A program made the translations under genes and the position numbers. The notes under the pieces were generated by a model, which made no database searches, was not told where the DNA came from, and worked only from the letters and a program-made list of their open reading frames with translations. Below are positions 1-7,602 of a DNA stretch of 43,284 bases, piece after piece. The first letter of the stretch is position 1. Each line of letters begins with the position of its first letter. Source of the stretch: an uncultured cyanobacterium (lineage in GTDB: Bacteria; Cyanobacteriota; Cyanobacteriia; CACIAM-69d); the NCBI GenBank assembly GCA_937883785.1, contig CALGDE010000113.1, positions 1 through 43,284 on the forward strand, read 5' to 3'.

Positions 1-96
1 GCGAAAAGCTATGCCAAGTAAGGATTACGCCGACTTGTGCCTAATGGATAGCTTGGTAAGGGGGGCTGTTTATTTTTTGCGATAGGGATTTAGTGG

Positions 97-1341
97 TTAG
101 TTGCTGGTGGGTTCCAGGCGTAGAAGCTGTCCATTGTTGTCGTCGGTTAGCACATATAGCAACCCATCTGGTCCCTGGCGCACATCCCGCACCCGCTGAC
201 CAATGGAAATTGCAGTTTCGTTAACGGCATTCCCGTCCCCATCCACCTCAATGCGACGCACTTCCTGATCCACCAACGCCCCCGCAAATAAATTGCCCTG
301 CCACTGGGGAAACTGCTCACCCGTATAAATCGCCAACCCCGACGGCGCAATGGAAGGCGTCCAAATCACCTTAGGATCCACCATCCCCGGCAAAGACGTT
401 TCGGGAGAAATCAACCCACCCGAATATTCCCGACTATGGGTCGCCACCGGCCAACCATAATTTTCCCCCGGCTCCACCCGGTTCACCTCGTCCCCCCCAC
501 GAGCCCCATGCTCCGTCGCCCAAACTTCATTGGTCAAGGAATTAAACGCCAACCCCTGAATATTGCGATGCCCATAACTCCACACCTCTGGTGTCGCATC
601 GGGGTTGTCCGCAAAAGGATTATCCGCAGGAATAGAACCATCGTCATTAATACGAATAACCTTACCCAGATGGCTATTTAGATTTTGAGACTGCTGCCGA
701 ATCAACTCCCCATTCAGCTCCACCGGCGGATTTCCCCCATCCCCAATCGACGCTAACAAAGTGCCATCGGGCAACCACAACAGCCGCGATCCAAAATGCT
801 GAGCCCGATTTTTCGTTTGGGAAACCTCAAAAATTACCTCCCAATTGCTAATCGCCTCCCCATCAAACGTCGCCCGCGCAATATGGGTATTGTTGGCGGT
901 AATCGTCCCATCAGAATAGGTGAAATACACCAGACGATTATTGGCAAAGTCGGGATGCAGGGCAATATCCAACAGCCCCCCCTGCCCCTGAGCAAAAACT
1001 TGGGGGACCCCGGCGATCGCCCCTTCTTGGAGCACCCCACCGCGCACCAGCCGCAGCCGTCCCCCCCGCTCCGTAATTAACAAATCCCCATCGGGCAACC
1101 AAGCTACTCCCCAAGGACGTTCTAAACCCTCAACCACAGTAATCACTTGAATACTGGTGTTGCCATTAACTTTATTGCCAACGTCTTCAGCACTGGTTTC
1201 TCCTGCGGAAGACGCAATGGGTGTTTCAGTTAGTACCTGGGACTGCCCTTGAGGAATACAAGCTGAAGCGCCCAACAGGATTGCAGTAACGGCAGAGAAA
1301 ACAGCCAAATTTCCCTTGAAGGTGGCGTATTTATAAGTCAT
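97..1341 (-). CDS. PQQ-dependent sugar dehydrogenase-like lipoprotein (GSDH fold)
   Basis: Probably oxidises a sugar or aldose with PQQ outside the cytoplasm; the true substrate cannot be read from sequence. The fold is recognised from blade motifs of the glucose/sorbosone dehydrogenase family: RPWGVAWLPDG near residue 75, GGLLDIALHPDF near 120, a FGSRLLWLPDGTLL stretch and EHGARGGDEVN near 285. The N-terminus has a basic start, a hydrophobic stretch and GASAC, which looks like a lipobox, so membrane anchoring is likely. I chose the ATG at 1341; an in-frame TTG at 1353 would add four residues (an MTYK repeat). Total length of about 414 aa is normal for the family. The family assignment is firm. 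PQQ dependence is inferred, and many cyanobacteria carry such proteins without an obvious PQQ pathway. Confidence 0.85.
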   Translation of the reverse strand: MTYKYATFKGNLAVFSAVTAILLGASACIPQGQSQVLTETPIASSAGETSAEDVGNKVNGNTSIQVITVVEGLERPWGVAWLPDGDLLITERGGRLRLVRGGVLQEGAIAGVPQVFAQGQGGLLDIALHPDFANNRLVYFTYSDGTITANNTHIARATFDGEAISNWEVIFEVSQTKNRAQHFGSRLLWLPDGTLLASIGDGGNPPVELNGELIRQQSQNLNSHLGKVIRINDDGSIPADNPFADNPDATPEVWSYGHRNIQGLAFNSLTNEVWATEHGARGGDEVNRVEPGENYGWPVATHSREYSGGLISPETSLPGMVDPKVIWTPSIAPSGLAIYTGEQFPQWQGNLFAGALVDQEVRRIEVDGDGNAVNETAISIGQRVRDVRQGPDGLLYVLTDDNNGQLLRLEPTSN

Positions 1342-1364
1342 TTTATAGGTCAAAAAACGGCAAT

Positions 1365-1838
1365 TTACTGATGGGGGTGAGAACGGTTTTTTAGCTCTTG
1401 ATCAACCATCCAAAACAACCACACTGATATTGCTGTGCCTATTACGCCACTAATTAAAAGCTCATGTAGTTCAAAGAGGTTGTTGGAAACACTAAAAATA
1501 TAGAGCCAAATGCTGATGGGAATGAGCAGAAAAATCCCTGTCCAACTTCCCGGACGTAAAGATCTACTTTTCCAACTCAACCCACCATGGTCCAGAAGAG
1601 CGTGAGTTAAGCTTATCGCTGGCAAGAGCCCACCGATTACAGGCGATCGCCACCCAATAATTGCCAAAACAATTACAAAGGCGAAAATCGGCCCATGTTC
1701 TAAAAACAAGGACCGATTGAAGATTAGGGAACGCCAACTGGGCTTAAATTCTTGATAATACGGTAACCAAGCTTCTTCAATCGTGTGGACAATTAACGCG
1801 GCGGCAGCTAACCATATCGCCACAGTTGCAGTATCCAT
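1365..1838 (-). CDS. HXXEE domain membrane protein
   Basis: A 157-residue, very hydrophobic protein with about four membrane segments. The family-naming motif is visible as HTIEE at residues 18-22, at the end of the first helix, followed by a tryptophan-rich stretch (EAWLPYY). Later HALLDH carries further conserved histidines inside a membrane segment. No biochemical function is established for this family; the buried His and Glu residues suggest metal binding or catalysis in the membrane, which is inference. It lies 23 bp upstream of the dehydrogenase gene on the same strand, so the two may be co-transcribed. Start is ATG at 1838. Confidence 0.75.
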   Translation of the reverse strand: MDTATVAIWLAAAALIVHTIEEAWLPYYQEFKPSWRSLIFNRSLFLEHGPIFAFVIVLAIIGWRSPVIGGLLPAISLTHALLDHGGLSWKSRSLRPGSWTGIFLLIPISIWLYIFSVSNNLFELHELLISGVIGTAISVWLFWMVDQELKNRSHPHQ

Positions 1839-2156
1839 AGTTAGCGGGACTTGGTGTTATCACTACGTTTTCAATGCTAGCAACAACACCAAGGAAGATA
1901 GGTTAATAACAATGCAAAAAGTAACGATTTACTGGATCGGTTGAACAACCTATTTCCAAGGTTTTCGCACTCAAGAAAAGTAGCTAGGGCGTTTCATTAA
2001 TAGACCTTTTGCATGAATCGACAATCCCTGGAAACTCTCATCCCCCAACCCCTTCTCCCTAGGGAGAAGAGGAGTAAAACCAGGTAAATCAGCTTAAAAA
2101 CACGACTTTTCTGAAGTCTCTCTACCCTAAGTTTTCAATTTAATTAATGACAGCCC
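1839..2156. other. Gene-free interval between HXXEE and PhnD-like genes
   Basis: No credible reading frame. Nearly the whole right half is taken up by a copy of the TA-flanked inverted-repeat element described at 1984-2160, which itself carries an inner palindrome. The left part (1839-1983) should hold the promoter of the HXXEE gene, but I could not identify a convincing -10 or -35 box. Confidence 0.5.
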
Positions 2157-2160
2157 TTAA
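1984..2160 (+). repeat. MITE-like element, copy E (longest, with inner palindrome)
   Basis: Left end reads CTAGGGCGTTTCATTAATAG and right end TTAATTAATGACAGCCCTTAA on the plus strand; these are imperfect inverted repeats of each other and match the ends of the copies at 13841, 15706 and 26780. A TA dinucleotide flanks each side. At 177 bp it is about 50 bp longer than the others, and the excess roughly equals a stretch around a palindrome at 2052-2069. The right end overlaps the stop codon of the PhnD-like gene (TAA, 2159-2157). The ends match well; I could not align the interior to other copies. Confidence 0.55.
2052..2069. repeat. Perfect 18-bp palindrome in a pyrimidine-rich repeat
   Basis: CTTCTCCCT followed directly by AGGGAGAAG, a perfect self-complementary palindrome. 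It sits in the context CATCCCCCAACCCC, which I recognise as typical of dispersed cyanobacterial REP-like repeats (from memory, not searched). It lies inside MITE-like copy E and probably inserted into it. Confidence 0.6.
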
Positions 2161-3107
2161 CGAATCTTGCCGATCGCCCGCCCAACGGACTCTACGTCGT
2201 TGTAGTTCTCATTCGCGGTGGGGATAAACCTCTCCGCCCCAAACAGATCCAGAATCTCCTTATGATCCGGATTGCTGGGGTCGAGTTTTTCAAAGGCCGC
2301 CAAGATGCGATCGCCAATGTCATCCCCAAACTGTTCCTTGAGAACGGGGTTCAGCACCCAATGGTAGTTGAAGTAGGCGGGGGTTTCGAAAATAAGCTGC
2401 ACTTGATCCAGATCCACCTCGTTAGCTTCAGTGCGCTTATTCCAGGTGCTGCTGCTAAGGGCTCCCACCTCATAGCTGCCCGCTTCCACCACCTTAATGG
2501 TCTTGTCGTGGTCCCCGGCGAAACCCGCTTCCCCCTTGAAATCTTCCAGGGAGACACCAGCTTTTTCGAGAAAAGCCTGGGGCATAAGGCGACCGGACGT
2601 GGAAGACTCGCTGCCGAAGGTGAAGGTTTTACCTTTTAGGGTGGCTAGCTCTTCCACAGAGGAAAGCTCCGAAAGACCCGCTCCGGTGTTGGCGATAAAG
2701 ACGCTGGTGAATTCCGTATCAATTAGCCGCTGGGCGATCGCCTCGGCATCGGGCACCTGGAGGCGAGCCTGTACCCCTGTCAACGCGCCGAACCACACCA
2801 ATTCCAAATCGCCAGTTTTAAATCCGGTTACAGCGGCGGCATAATCAGTCACGGGCTTGTACTCCACAGGCACCCCCAATTCGGCGGACAGATAATCCGA
2901 CAGCAGTTGATACTGACGCTGGAGTCGCTCAGGATCCTCGTCGGGAATGGCCCCCAGGGTCAAGGTTTCCTCGGTTGCAGAAGCGTCACTCCCAGCGGGC
3001 GCAGAGGTGTCGGAGGGACCACAGCTCACCATGGCTAAAGATGCGGCTCCTGCCAACATGGTCCCCACTGCTCGTCCCCAATATTTGCCTGAAAACTTAC
3101 GTTGCAT
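2157..3107 (-). CDS. PhnD-family ABC transporter binding lipoprotein (putative selenate type)
   Basis: Extracytoplasmic solute-binding protein of the phosphate/phosphite/phosphonate (PhnD) superfamily. The signal peptide ends in LAMVSC (Cys29), so it is a lipoprotein. Conserved stretches include GAIPDEDPERLQ, the binding-cleft segment DYAAAVTGFKTGDLELVWFG, FTFGSESSTSGRLMP and HDKTIKVVEAG; together they recall the subfamily named putative selenate ABC transporter substrate-binding protein (TIGR04553). The ligand itself is inference. No ATPase or permease is adjacent; a PhnE-type fused permease lies at 18835-20526. The stop codon overlaps the end of MITE-like copy E, and the C-terminus (AIGKIR) looks close to full length (316 aa). 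Confidence 0.85.
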   Translation of the reverse strand: MQRKFSGKYWGRAVGTMLAGAASLAMVSCGPSDTSAPAGSDASATEETLTLGAIPDEDPERLQRQYQLLSDYLSAELGVPVEYKPVTDYAAAVTGFKTGDLELVWFGALTGVQARLQVPDAEAIAQRLIDTEFTSVFIANTGAGLSELSSVEELATLKGKTFTFGSESSTSGRLMPQAFLEKAGVSLEDFKGEAGFAGDHDKTIKVVEAGSYEVGALSSSTWNKRTEANEVDLDQVQLIFETPAYFNYHWVLNPVLKEQFGDDIGDRILAAFEKLDPSNPDHKEILDLFGAERFIPTANENYNDVESVGRAIGKIR

Positions 3108-3163
3108 GGGATTTTCTATCCGTAGGAATTGAATTGCAGATTGAGCCCTGACGTTAGCAGATT

Positions 3164-4231
3164 TTAAGGGATGCGGAATGCGTCGATTAGCAGGGAGCGA
3201 TCGCCCACCAACCGATCAGCACCGGGACCGTCATAAACCACCCACAGGGCCGGTTCCCCCCAACAGGAAGCCAACATAATGCCTTCAGCTTTATCGCACC
3301 CTCGCATATGGGGCAGGGTCATGGTGCCTTGGAGGCGATCGCCGTCCCGCTCGTAAATAAAATCGGCAGTGTCGGATTTTACGTCGTCTAAGGGTGATCG
3401 CCACTGAAACACATCAGCGTAACCATCCACCGCCATGGTGGGTCCCGCCAAAATTATCAGGTCGTCTCCGTGCCAACACAAGTCTCGAATCCCCTGTCCT
3501 TGCAAGTCAAAAATGTGTTTTCGGTATAAATGTTTGCCCGCCGCTGGCAACAGTTTTAATTCCTTTTTTTCTGTGTCGTCAAATCGCAATTCTAGGATGA
3601 TTCCGTAACCCCGCAGTACCGGTCCTCTTAGTCCTAGAAATAGGCGATCGCCCCGCACTGCCAACCCTTCAATATCGAGCCCATTTTCCTTGGACGGCAC
3701 CGGATGGTGAATATAGTTACCTAGGTGGGGATCCTTTCCCAAAGCGGTCATCAGTGAATTCCCTTCCCAATGATTTTCCGCATCGCCAAAGGGAAGCACG
3801 GCGCTACCTTTCGCCACCAAGGCACCCTTCGCGGACACAGCAACCCGCCCCAAAGCATAACGGTTTGGTTCCTTCACCACCTGGGTTAATCGCTTTAAAT
3901 CTTTGCTGGCTTTGCCCTTCGGTCGCTTACGTTTCTGGCTGTGGGACCCCACAAACCATAGGAATCCATCATCGTAATCTAGCCCCTCAAAATCAATTTC
4001 TCCTTCAGGATCCGGTAAAGAAATACATTTAGGCAGGGCGCAATCCTTATGTTTTCCGTAGTGCATTGGCGTGATGGGACTTAAGCGCTCCAACGTTTGT
4101 AATTCGTCAGATCCTACCCACAGGCTACCGTCAGGACTTGTGGCGATCGCCGACAGTTCACCCCATAAATCCACATCATTCCGATTGAATTCCAGTAATA
4201 CTCGCCCTAATAAAAACGCTTCGTTATCCAT
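3164..4231 (-). CDS. DUF3616 domain protein
   Basis: A 355-residue soluble protein without signal peptide or membrane segment. It reads as a beta-propeller-like chain with ELSAIATSPDGSLWVGSDE at the start, IDFEGLDYDDGFLWFVGSHS near residue 95, NGLDIEGLAVRGDRLFLGLRGP near 190 and IRDLCWHGDDLIILAGPT near 250. These match my memory of DUF3616. Function is unknown; relatives are often found in cyanobacteria. A cluster of basic residues (KRKRPKGKASKDLKR) follows the second motif. The ATG at 4231 is preceded by an 11-bp direct repeat (4233-4254). Confidence 0.75.
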   Translation of the reverse strand: MDNEAFLLGRVLLEFNRNDVDLWGELSAIATSPDGSLWVGSDELQTLERLSPITPMHYGKHKDCALPKCISLPDPEGEIDFEGLDYDDGFLWFVGSHSQKRKRPKGKASKDLKRLTQVVKEPNRYALGRVAVSAKGALVAKGSAVLPFGDAENHWEGNSLMTALGKDPHLGNYIHHPVPSKENGLDIEGLAVRGDRLFLGLRGPVLRGYGIILELRFDDTEKKELKLLPAAGKHLYRKHIFDLQGQGIRDLCWHGDDLIILAGPTMAVDGYADVFQWRSPLDDVKSDTADFIYERDGDRLQGTMTLPHMRGCDKAEGIMLASCWGEPALWVVYDGPGADRLVGDRSLLIDAFRIP

Positions 4232-4232
4232 A

Positions 4233-4254
4233 TTTTTTCAGTGTTTTTTCAGTA
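4233..4254. repeat. 11-bp tandem repeat x2 just upstream of the DUF3616 start
   Basis: TTTTTTCAGTG then TTTTTTCAGTA, 10 of 11 positions identical, beginning one base outside the start codon. Seen directly. It is part of a window-wide pattern of short tandem duplications at gene borders. Confidence 0.7.
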
Positions 4255-4329
4255 TTTATCCTGCTCAATATTTATGCTTCTGCATTGATTCTCTGCATTT
4301 ATGTTTTCCCCTTAGAATTCACCAATAAT

Positions 4330-6282
4330 TCAATTGGACTCTGCAATTTCCGAAAGGATTAACCAGCGCTCCGTGGCACCATCGATTTCCTGCTCTAACG
4401 TTGCCAGGCGAGACGTTAGCTTTTCCATTTCGGTGTAATCACTGGGAGGATTTTCATACAGGCTCTTTTCTAGCCGCTCCTTCTCTTCCTCCAGTGCAGG
4501 TACTTTTTCGTCTAGCTCAGCCAGCTCTCGCTTTTCTTTGTAAGACAGTTTTCGCGATCGCCCGTTGTCCTGAGAGTTAACTTTTGCCTTCTTCTGACCT
4601 TCTTTTTTAGGGGTATTATTACTCTGCTTATTGTTGGCAAACTCCTGTTTTTCTTTCTCCAGCGCCTCTTCTTTGGCGCAGAAATCTAAATAAACGGAAT
4701 AATTTCCAGGGTATTGTCGAACGTTGCCGCCGGGCTCTAGGGAGAAAATTCGATTAACTACGCGATCTAGAAAATAGCGATCGTGGGAAACGATAATAAC
4801 GCAGCCGTTAAACGCTTCTAAATACTCTTCTAAAACCGCTAACGTTTGCACATCTAAATCGTTAGTGGGCTCGTCCAACACCAACACATTAGGCGCTGCC
4901 ATTAACACCCGCAGTAAAAATAAACGGCGCTTTTCTCCTCCCGATAACTTTTCAATGGGAGAAAATTGCATCTCTGGAGGAAATAAAAATCGCTCCAGCA
5001 TTTGCGATGCCGTAATGGTATTGCCATCGGCAGTTTGAACCAGCTCGGCGGCGTCTTTTAAATAGTTAATAACCCGCCAGTTACCCTTATCACTCAGGTC
5101 GTCGGTGTGCTGGTCAAAATAGCCCACATGAATGGTTTGACCCAGACTCACCTCTCCCTCGTCTGGCTTAAGGCGCTGGATCATAATATTAACGAGGGTG
5201 GATTTTCCCGCACCGTTTCCACCAATAACGCCCACCCGATCCTGCGGCTCAAAGGTGTAGGTAAAGTCCTTGATTAGGGGGCGATCGCCATAGCTTTTAG
5301 AAACGCCCTTAATCTCAATAACTTTCTTGCCAATACGTCGGGACGCAGTAGAAATTTCCACCTTGCCGAGATCTTCCTTAAACTCCCGCCCCTTCATGTC
5401 GTAATAGCGATCAATACGGGCTTTTTGCTTTGTACTGCGTGCCTTTGCCCCTCGCTTAAGCCACGCTAATTCCCGCCGCAAAACCCCCTTTAGCTTTTGT
5501 TTACTACTAGCGGTCGCCGCATCTTCTTCCGCTTTTTTCTCTAGGTAGTAACCATAGTTTCCGTCAAAGGACGACAGATCGCCCCGGTCCAATTCCAAAA
5601 TTCTTCGGGTTACTCGGTCTAGGAAATAGCGATCGTGGGTCACTAACAAGACGGCTCCACGGTAACCATTTAAATAGCCCTGCAACCACTCTACGGAAAT
5701 AGCATCCAGGTGGTTGGTGGGCTCGTCCATTAACAATAAATCGGGCTCCGACAACAGTGCCGTTGCCAGGGCGATGCGCTTACGGTAGCCCCCCGATAGG
5801 TCCCCCACCCTGGCCGAGAAATTATCAATTCCCAGCTTGGATAAAATAATTTTTGCTTGGGTTTCCAGGTCCCAAGCCCCCTCTGCTTCAATGCGATCGC
5901 CCAAATCCGCCATTTGGGTCATCAGCCGATCAACGTTGTCCCCCGGCTGGGCATTGGCTAACCGCTGGGACAGCAATTCATAGTCCCGTACCAGGCTGAG
6001 GCGATCGCTACAATCAGCAAACACCTGTTCCAAAACCGTCCGATCCTCCTCCACAGGAGGATCCTGGGGCAGATAAACAACTCGGTATTTGGCATTCACC
6101 CAGCGATCGCCCTGGTCCAGCGGCTCCAGCCCGGCCAACATTTTCATTAAGGTGGATTTTCCTGACCCATTGGTGCCAATTAAACCCACCTTTTCGCCTT
6201 CTTCCAGGCTTAAGTTTCCATCTTGCAAAATTGCCTTAATGCCAAAATCCTTGGACGCATTTTTTAAAGTTAGAATGCTCAT
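4330..6282 (-). CDS. ABC-F family ATPase (Uup-like), two ATP-binding cassettes
   Basis: Cytoplasmic ABC protein without membrane segments, expected to act at the ribosome like other ABC-F proteins. First cassette: Walker A GTNGSGKST (residues 36-44), signature LSGGYRKR, Walker B LLLMDEPTNHLD. Second cassette: Walker A GGNGAGKST, signature LSGGEKRR, Walker B VLVLDEPTNDLD. Between them is the charged P-site linker (LKRGAKARSTKQKARIDR). The C-terminal 100 residues (about 555-650) are a lysine/glutamate-rich coiled coil, the Uup-type C-terminal domain that in Uup binds nucleic acid. The length (650 aa) fits Uup. The exact sub-branch is less sure than the family. Confidence 0.92.
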   Translation of the reverse strand: MSILTLKNASKDFGIKAILQDGNLSLEEGEKVGLIGTNGSGKSTLMKMLAGLEPLDQGDRWVNAKYRVVYLPQDPPVEEDRTVLEQVFADCSDRLSLVRDYELLSQRLANAQPGDNVDRLMTQMADLGDRIEAEGAWDLETQAKIILSKLGIDNFSARVGDLSGGYRKRIALATALLSEPDLLLMDEPTNHLDAISVEWLQGYLNGYRGAVLLVTHDRYFLDRVTRRILELDRGDLSSFDGNYGYYLEKKAEEDAATASSKQKLKGVLRRELAWLKRGAKARSTKQKARIDRYYDMKGREFKEDLGKVEISTASRRIGKKVIEIKGVSKSYGDRPLIKDFTYTFEPQDRVGVIGGNGAGKSTLVNIMIQRLKPDEGEVSLGQTIHVGYFDQHTDDLSDKGNWRVINYLKDAAELVQTADGNTITASQMLERFLFPPEMQFSPIEKLSGGEKRRLFLLRVLMAAPNVLVLDEPTNDLDVQTLAVLEEYLEAFNGCVIIVSHDRYFLDRVVNRIFSLEPGGNVRQYPGNYSVYLDFCAKEEALEKEKQEFANNKQSNNTPKKEGQKKAKVNSQDNGRSRKLSYKEKRELAELDEKVPALEEEKERLEKSLYENPPSDYTEMEKLTSRLATLEQEIDGATERWLILSEIAESN

Positions 6283-6358
6283 CGCTGGGACTTAACAGGA
6301 TTGACTGATTCAACAAGATTTACAACGGAAACAAGAATAAGCTGCTTCGCTTTAGGGG

Positions 6359-6805
6359 CTATTCTTTACCAGCAGCTTCCTTACTCTTTGCAACCTTATG
6401 CTTTTCCTCTTCAATGCGCCCTTCAATGCTGTCTAAAGTGGCCACAACCAAGCGTTTTGCCTGCAGCTGCCAACCCCATTTTTGAAGGGTCCAAGCCGCA
6501 ATTACGCCACCGCCCGTGAGCAGTAAATCCCCCGGCTGGTTCATGGAAATTCCTAACAATAAGCCTAAGCCTGCAATGCCCCAAAACGGTAGCGCCACCG
6601 CCTGACGTTGGGTTTCAACGGTGCGAGCAAAGCCCCCCGTCGGCAACTCCTCCTCAAGGTTTTTCTTAACCTCCTGTTGCTCTGCCAAGGGCACGCTGAG
6701 GGCAATTTTTTGCTGTAGCTTTTGGATTTTTCGCGCCATGGTGCTGAAGTTTGTCAGCTCGTCTTCTGCCATTAGAACCAGGCGTTTGGTTTGGTTAATA
6801 CTCAT
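6359..6805 (-). CDS. Conserved cyanobacterial-type coiled-coil membrane protein
   Basis: I do not recognise a named family. The 148-residue chain has an N-terminal helical, coiled-coil-like part (residues 10-55, MARKIQKLQQKIALS), then two hydrophobic segments (about 72-87 LPFWGIAGLGLLLGIS and 92-108 LLLTGGGVIAAWTLQ) and a charged helical tail. It is probably a small inner- or thylakoid-membrane protein. Same strand as the ABC-F gene and 76 bp upstream of it, so co-transcription is possible. Start ATG at 6805. Confidence 0.65.
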   Translation of the reverse strand: MSINQTKRLVLMAEDELTNFSTMARKIQKLQQKIALSVPLAEQQEVKKNLEEELPTGGFARTVETQRQAVALPFWGIAGLGLLLGISMNQPGDLLLTGGGVIAAWTLQKWGWQLQAKRLVVATLDSIEGRIEEEKHKVAKSKEAAGKE

Positions 6806-7189
6806 AAGTTTGGGCGCTTTTCGATGCTACAAAAAAAATCGGAGGGTGACGTAAAAGTAAATTTCGACCGCTTTTGGACGGTTTACCGGAGCCTGGTCAG
6901 CAGGAACTTGCTTTAGGATGGTGTAGGAACGCTCCACATAAAACGCTTTACATAAAGACGCTCCATACAAAAGCGTTATAAGCATAGCGGTTTGTGCCAT
7001 GCCTTGTCGTCACCTTATTTGTTGGTTTTTGGGGACCATCGCCGATTAAATTCCAATGCTTTGTGTAAAGGACTTAGGGCCGCGATGGCGTATCTCACCG
7101 ATACCGGTAGAGGAATCAATAAGAGGAATCAACAAAAGGATTGGCTTAAAAGCTAGGAAGTACTCAAAAGGGAATAGAAATAGGGAACA
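6806..7189. other. Divergent intergenic region with tandem repeats
   Basis: No credible gene. The interval should carry the promoters of the two divergent small-protein genes. It holds three 14-15 bp direct repeats (6929-6972) and a 13-bp direct repeat pair: GAGGAATCAATAA at 7110-7122 and GAGGAATCAACAA at 7123-7135. Confidence 0.55.
6929..6972. repeat. Three tandem 14-15 bp direct repeats
   Basis: Units ACGCTCCACATAAA (6929-6942), ACGCTTTACATAAAG (6943-6957) and ACGCTCCATACAAAA (6958-6972). They fall in a divergent promoter region, 124 bp from the minus-strand start at 6805 and 218 bp from the plus-strand start at 7190, so a regulator-binding array is possible. Simple slippage is the alternative. 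Confidence 0.65.
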
Positions 7190-7540
7190 ATGCCCCAGCC
7201 TAACGAGAAAGATTTGAAGCAGCGTTTGCAGGAACTTGAGGCGGAACTCAATCAGTCCAGCAGTGCCCCGTCGTCGCCGAAGGTTACCGTTGAAGCTTCG
7301 CGATCGCCCGACTCCAAAGAGATTTCCCTGATGGAGATTGCCTCGTCGGTGATGTCCTGGTTTAGTGGTTTGGGCACCACGGGCAAGGTGATTGCAGGGG
7401 TGGTGGGTGCCTTTGCTGCGCTAACCCTGCTAAAGGTGACGGTAACTTTGGTCTCGACGGTGGTAAGCCTAGTCGCCCTGGGACTGATTGGCTATGTGGC
7501 TTACCGTGTCCTGATTGCGCCAAAAACTGACGATATTTAA
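7190..7540 (+). CDS. Small coiled-coil plus membrane-hairpin protein
   Basis: A 116-residue protein of no family I can name. Residues 1-20 form a short coiled coil (EKDLKQRLQELEAELN), 20-45 are serine/proline-rich and probably disordered, and the C-terminal half has two strongly hydrophobic segments (about 65-80 GKVIAGVVGAFAALTLL and 83-107 VTLVSTVVSLVALGLIGYVAY). It is likely a membrane-anchored small protein. Start ATG at 7190. The stop codon lies in the first unit of a 12-bp triple tandem repeat (7536-7571). Confidence 0.6.
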   Translation: MPQPNEKDLKQRLQELEAELNQSSSAPSSPKVTVEASRSPDSKEISLMEIASSVMSWFSGLGTTGKVIAGVVGAFAALTLLKVTVTLVSTVVSLVALGLIGYVAYRVLIAPKTDDI

Positions 7541-7571
7541 GTCAGCATTCAAGTCAGCATTTAAGTCAGCT
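7536..7571. repeat. Three tandem 12-bp repeats spanning a stop codon
   Basis: TTTAAGTCAGCA (7536-7547), TTCAAGTCAGCA (7548-7559), TTTAAGTCAGCT (7560-7571). The first unit includes the TAA stop (7538-7540) of the upstream gene. Identity between units is 10-11 of 12. Confidence 0.8.
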
Positions 7572-7602
7572 CAGATACGGAAGAAACTTCGTGGAGACGC
7601 TT

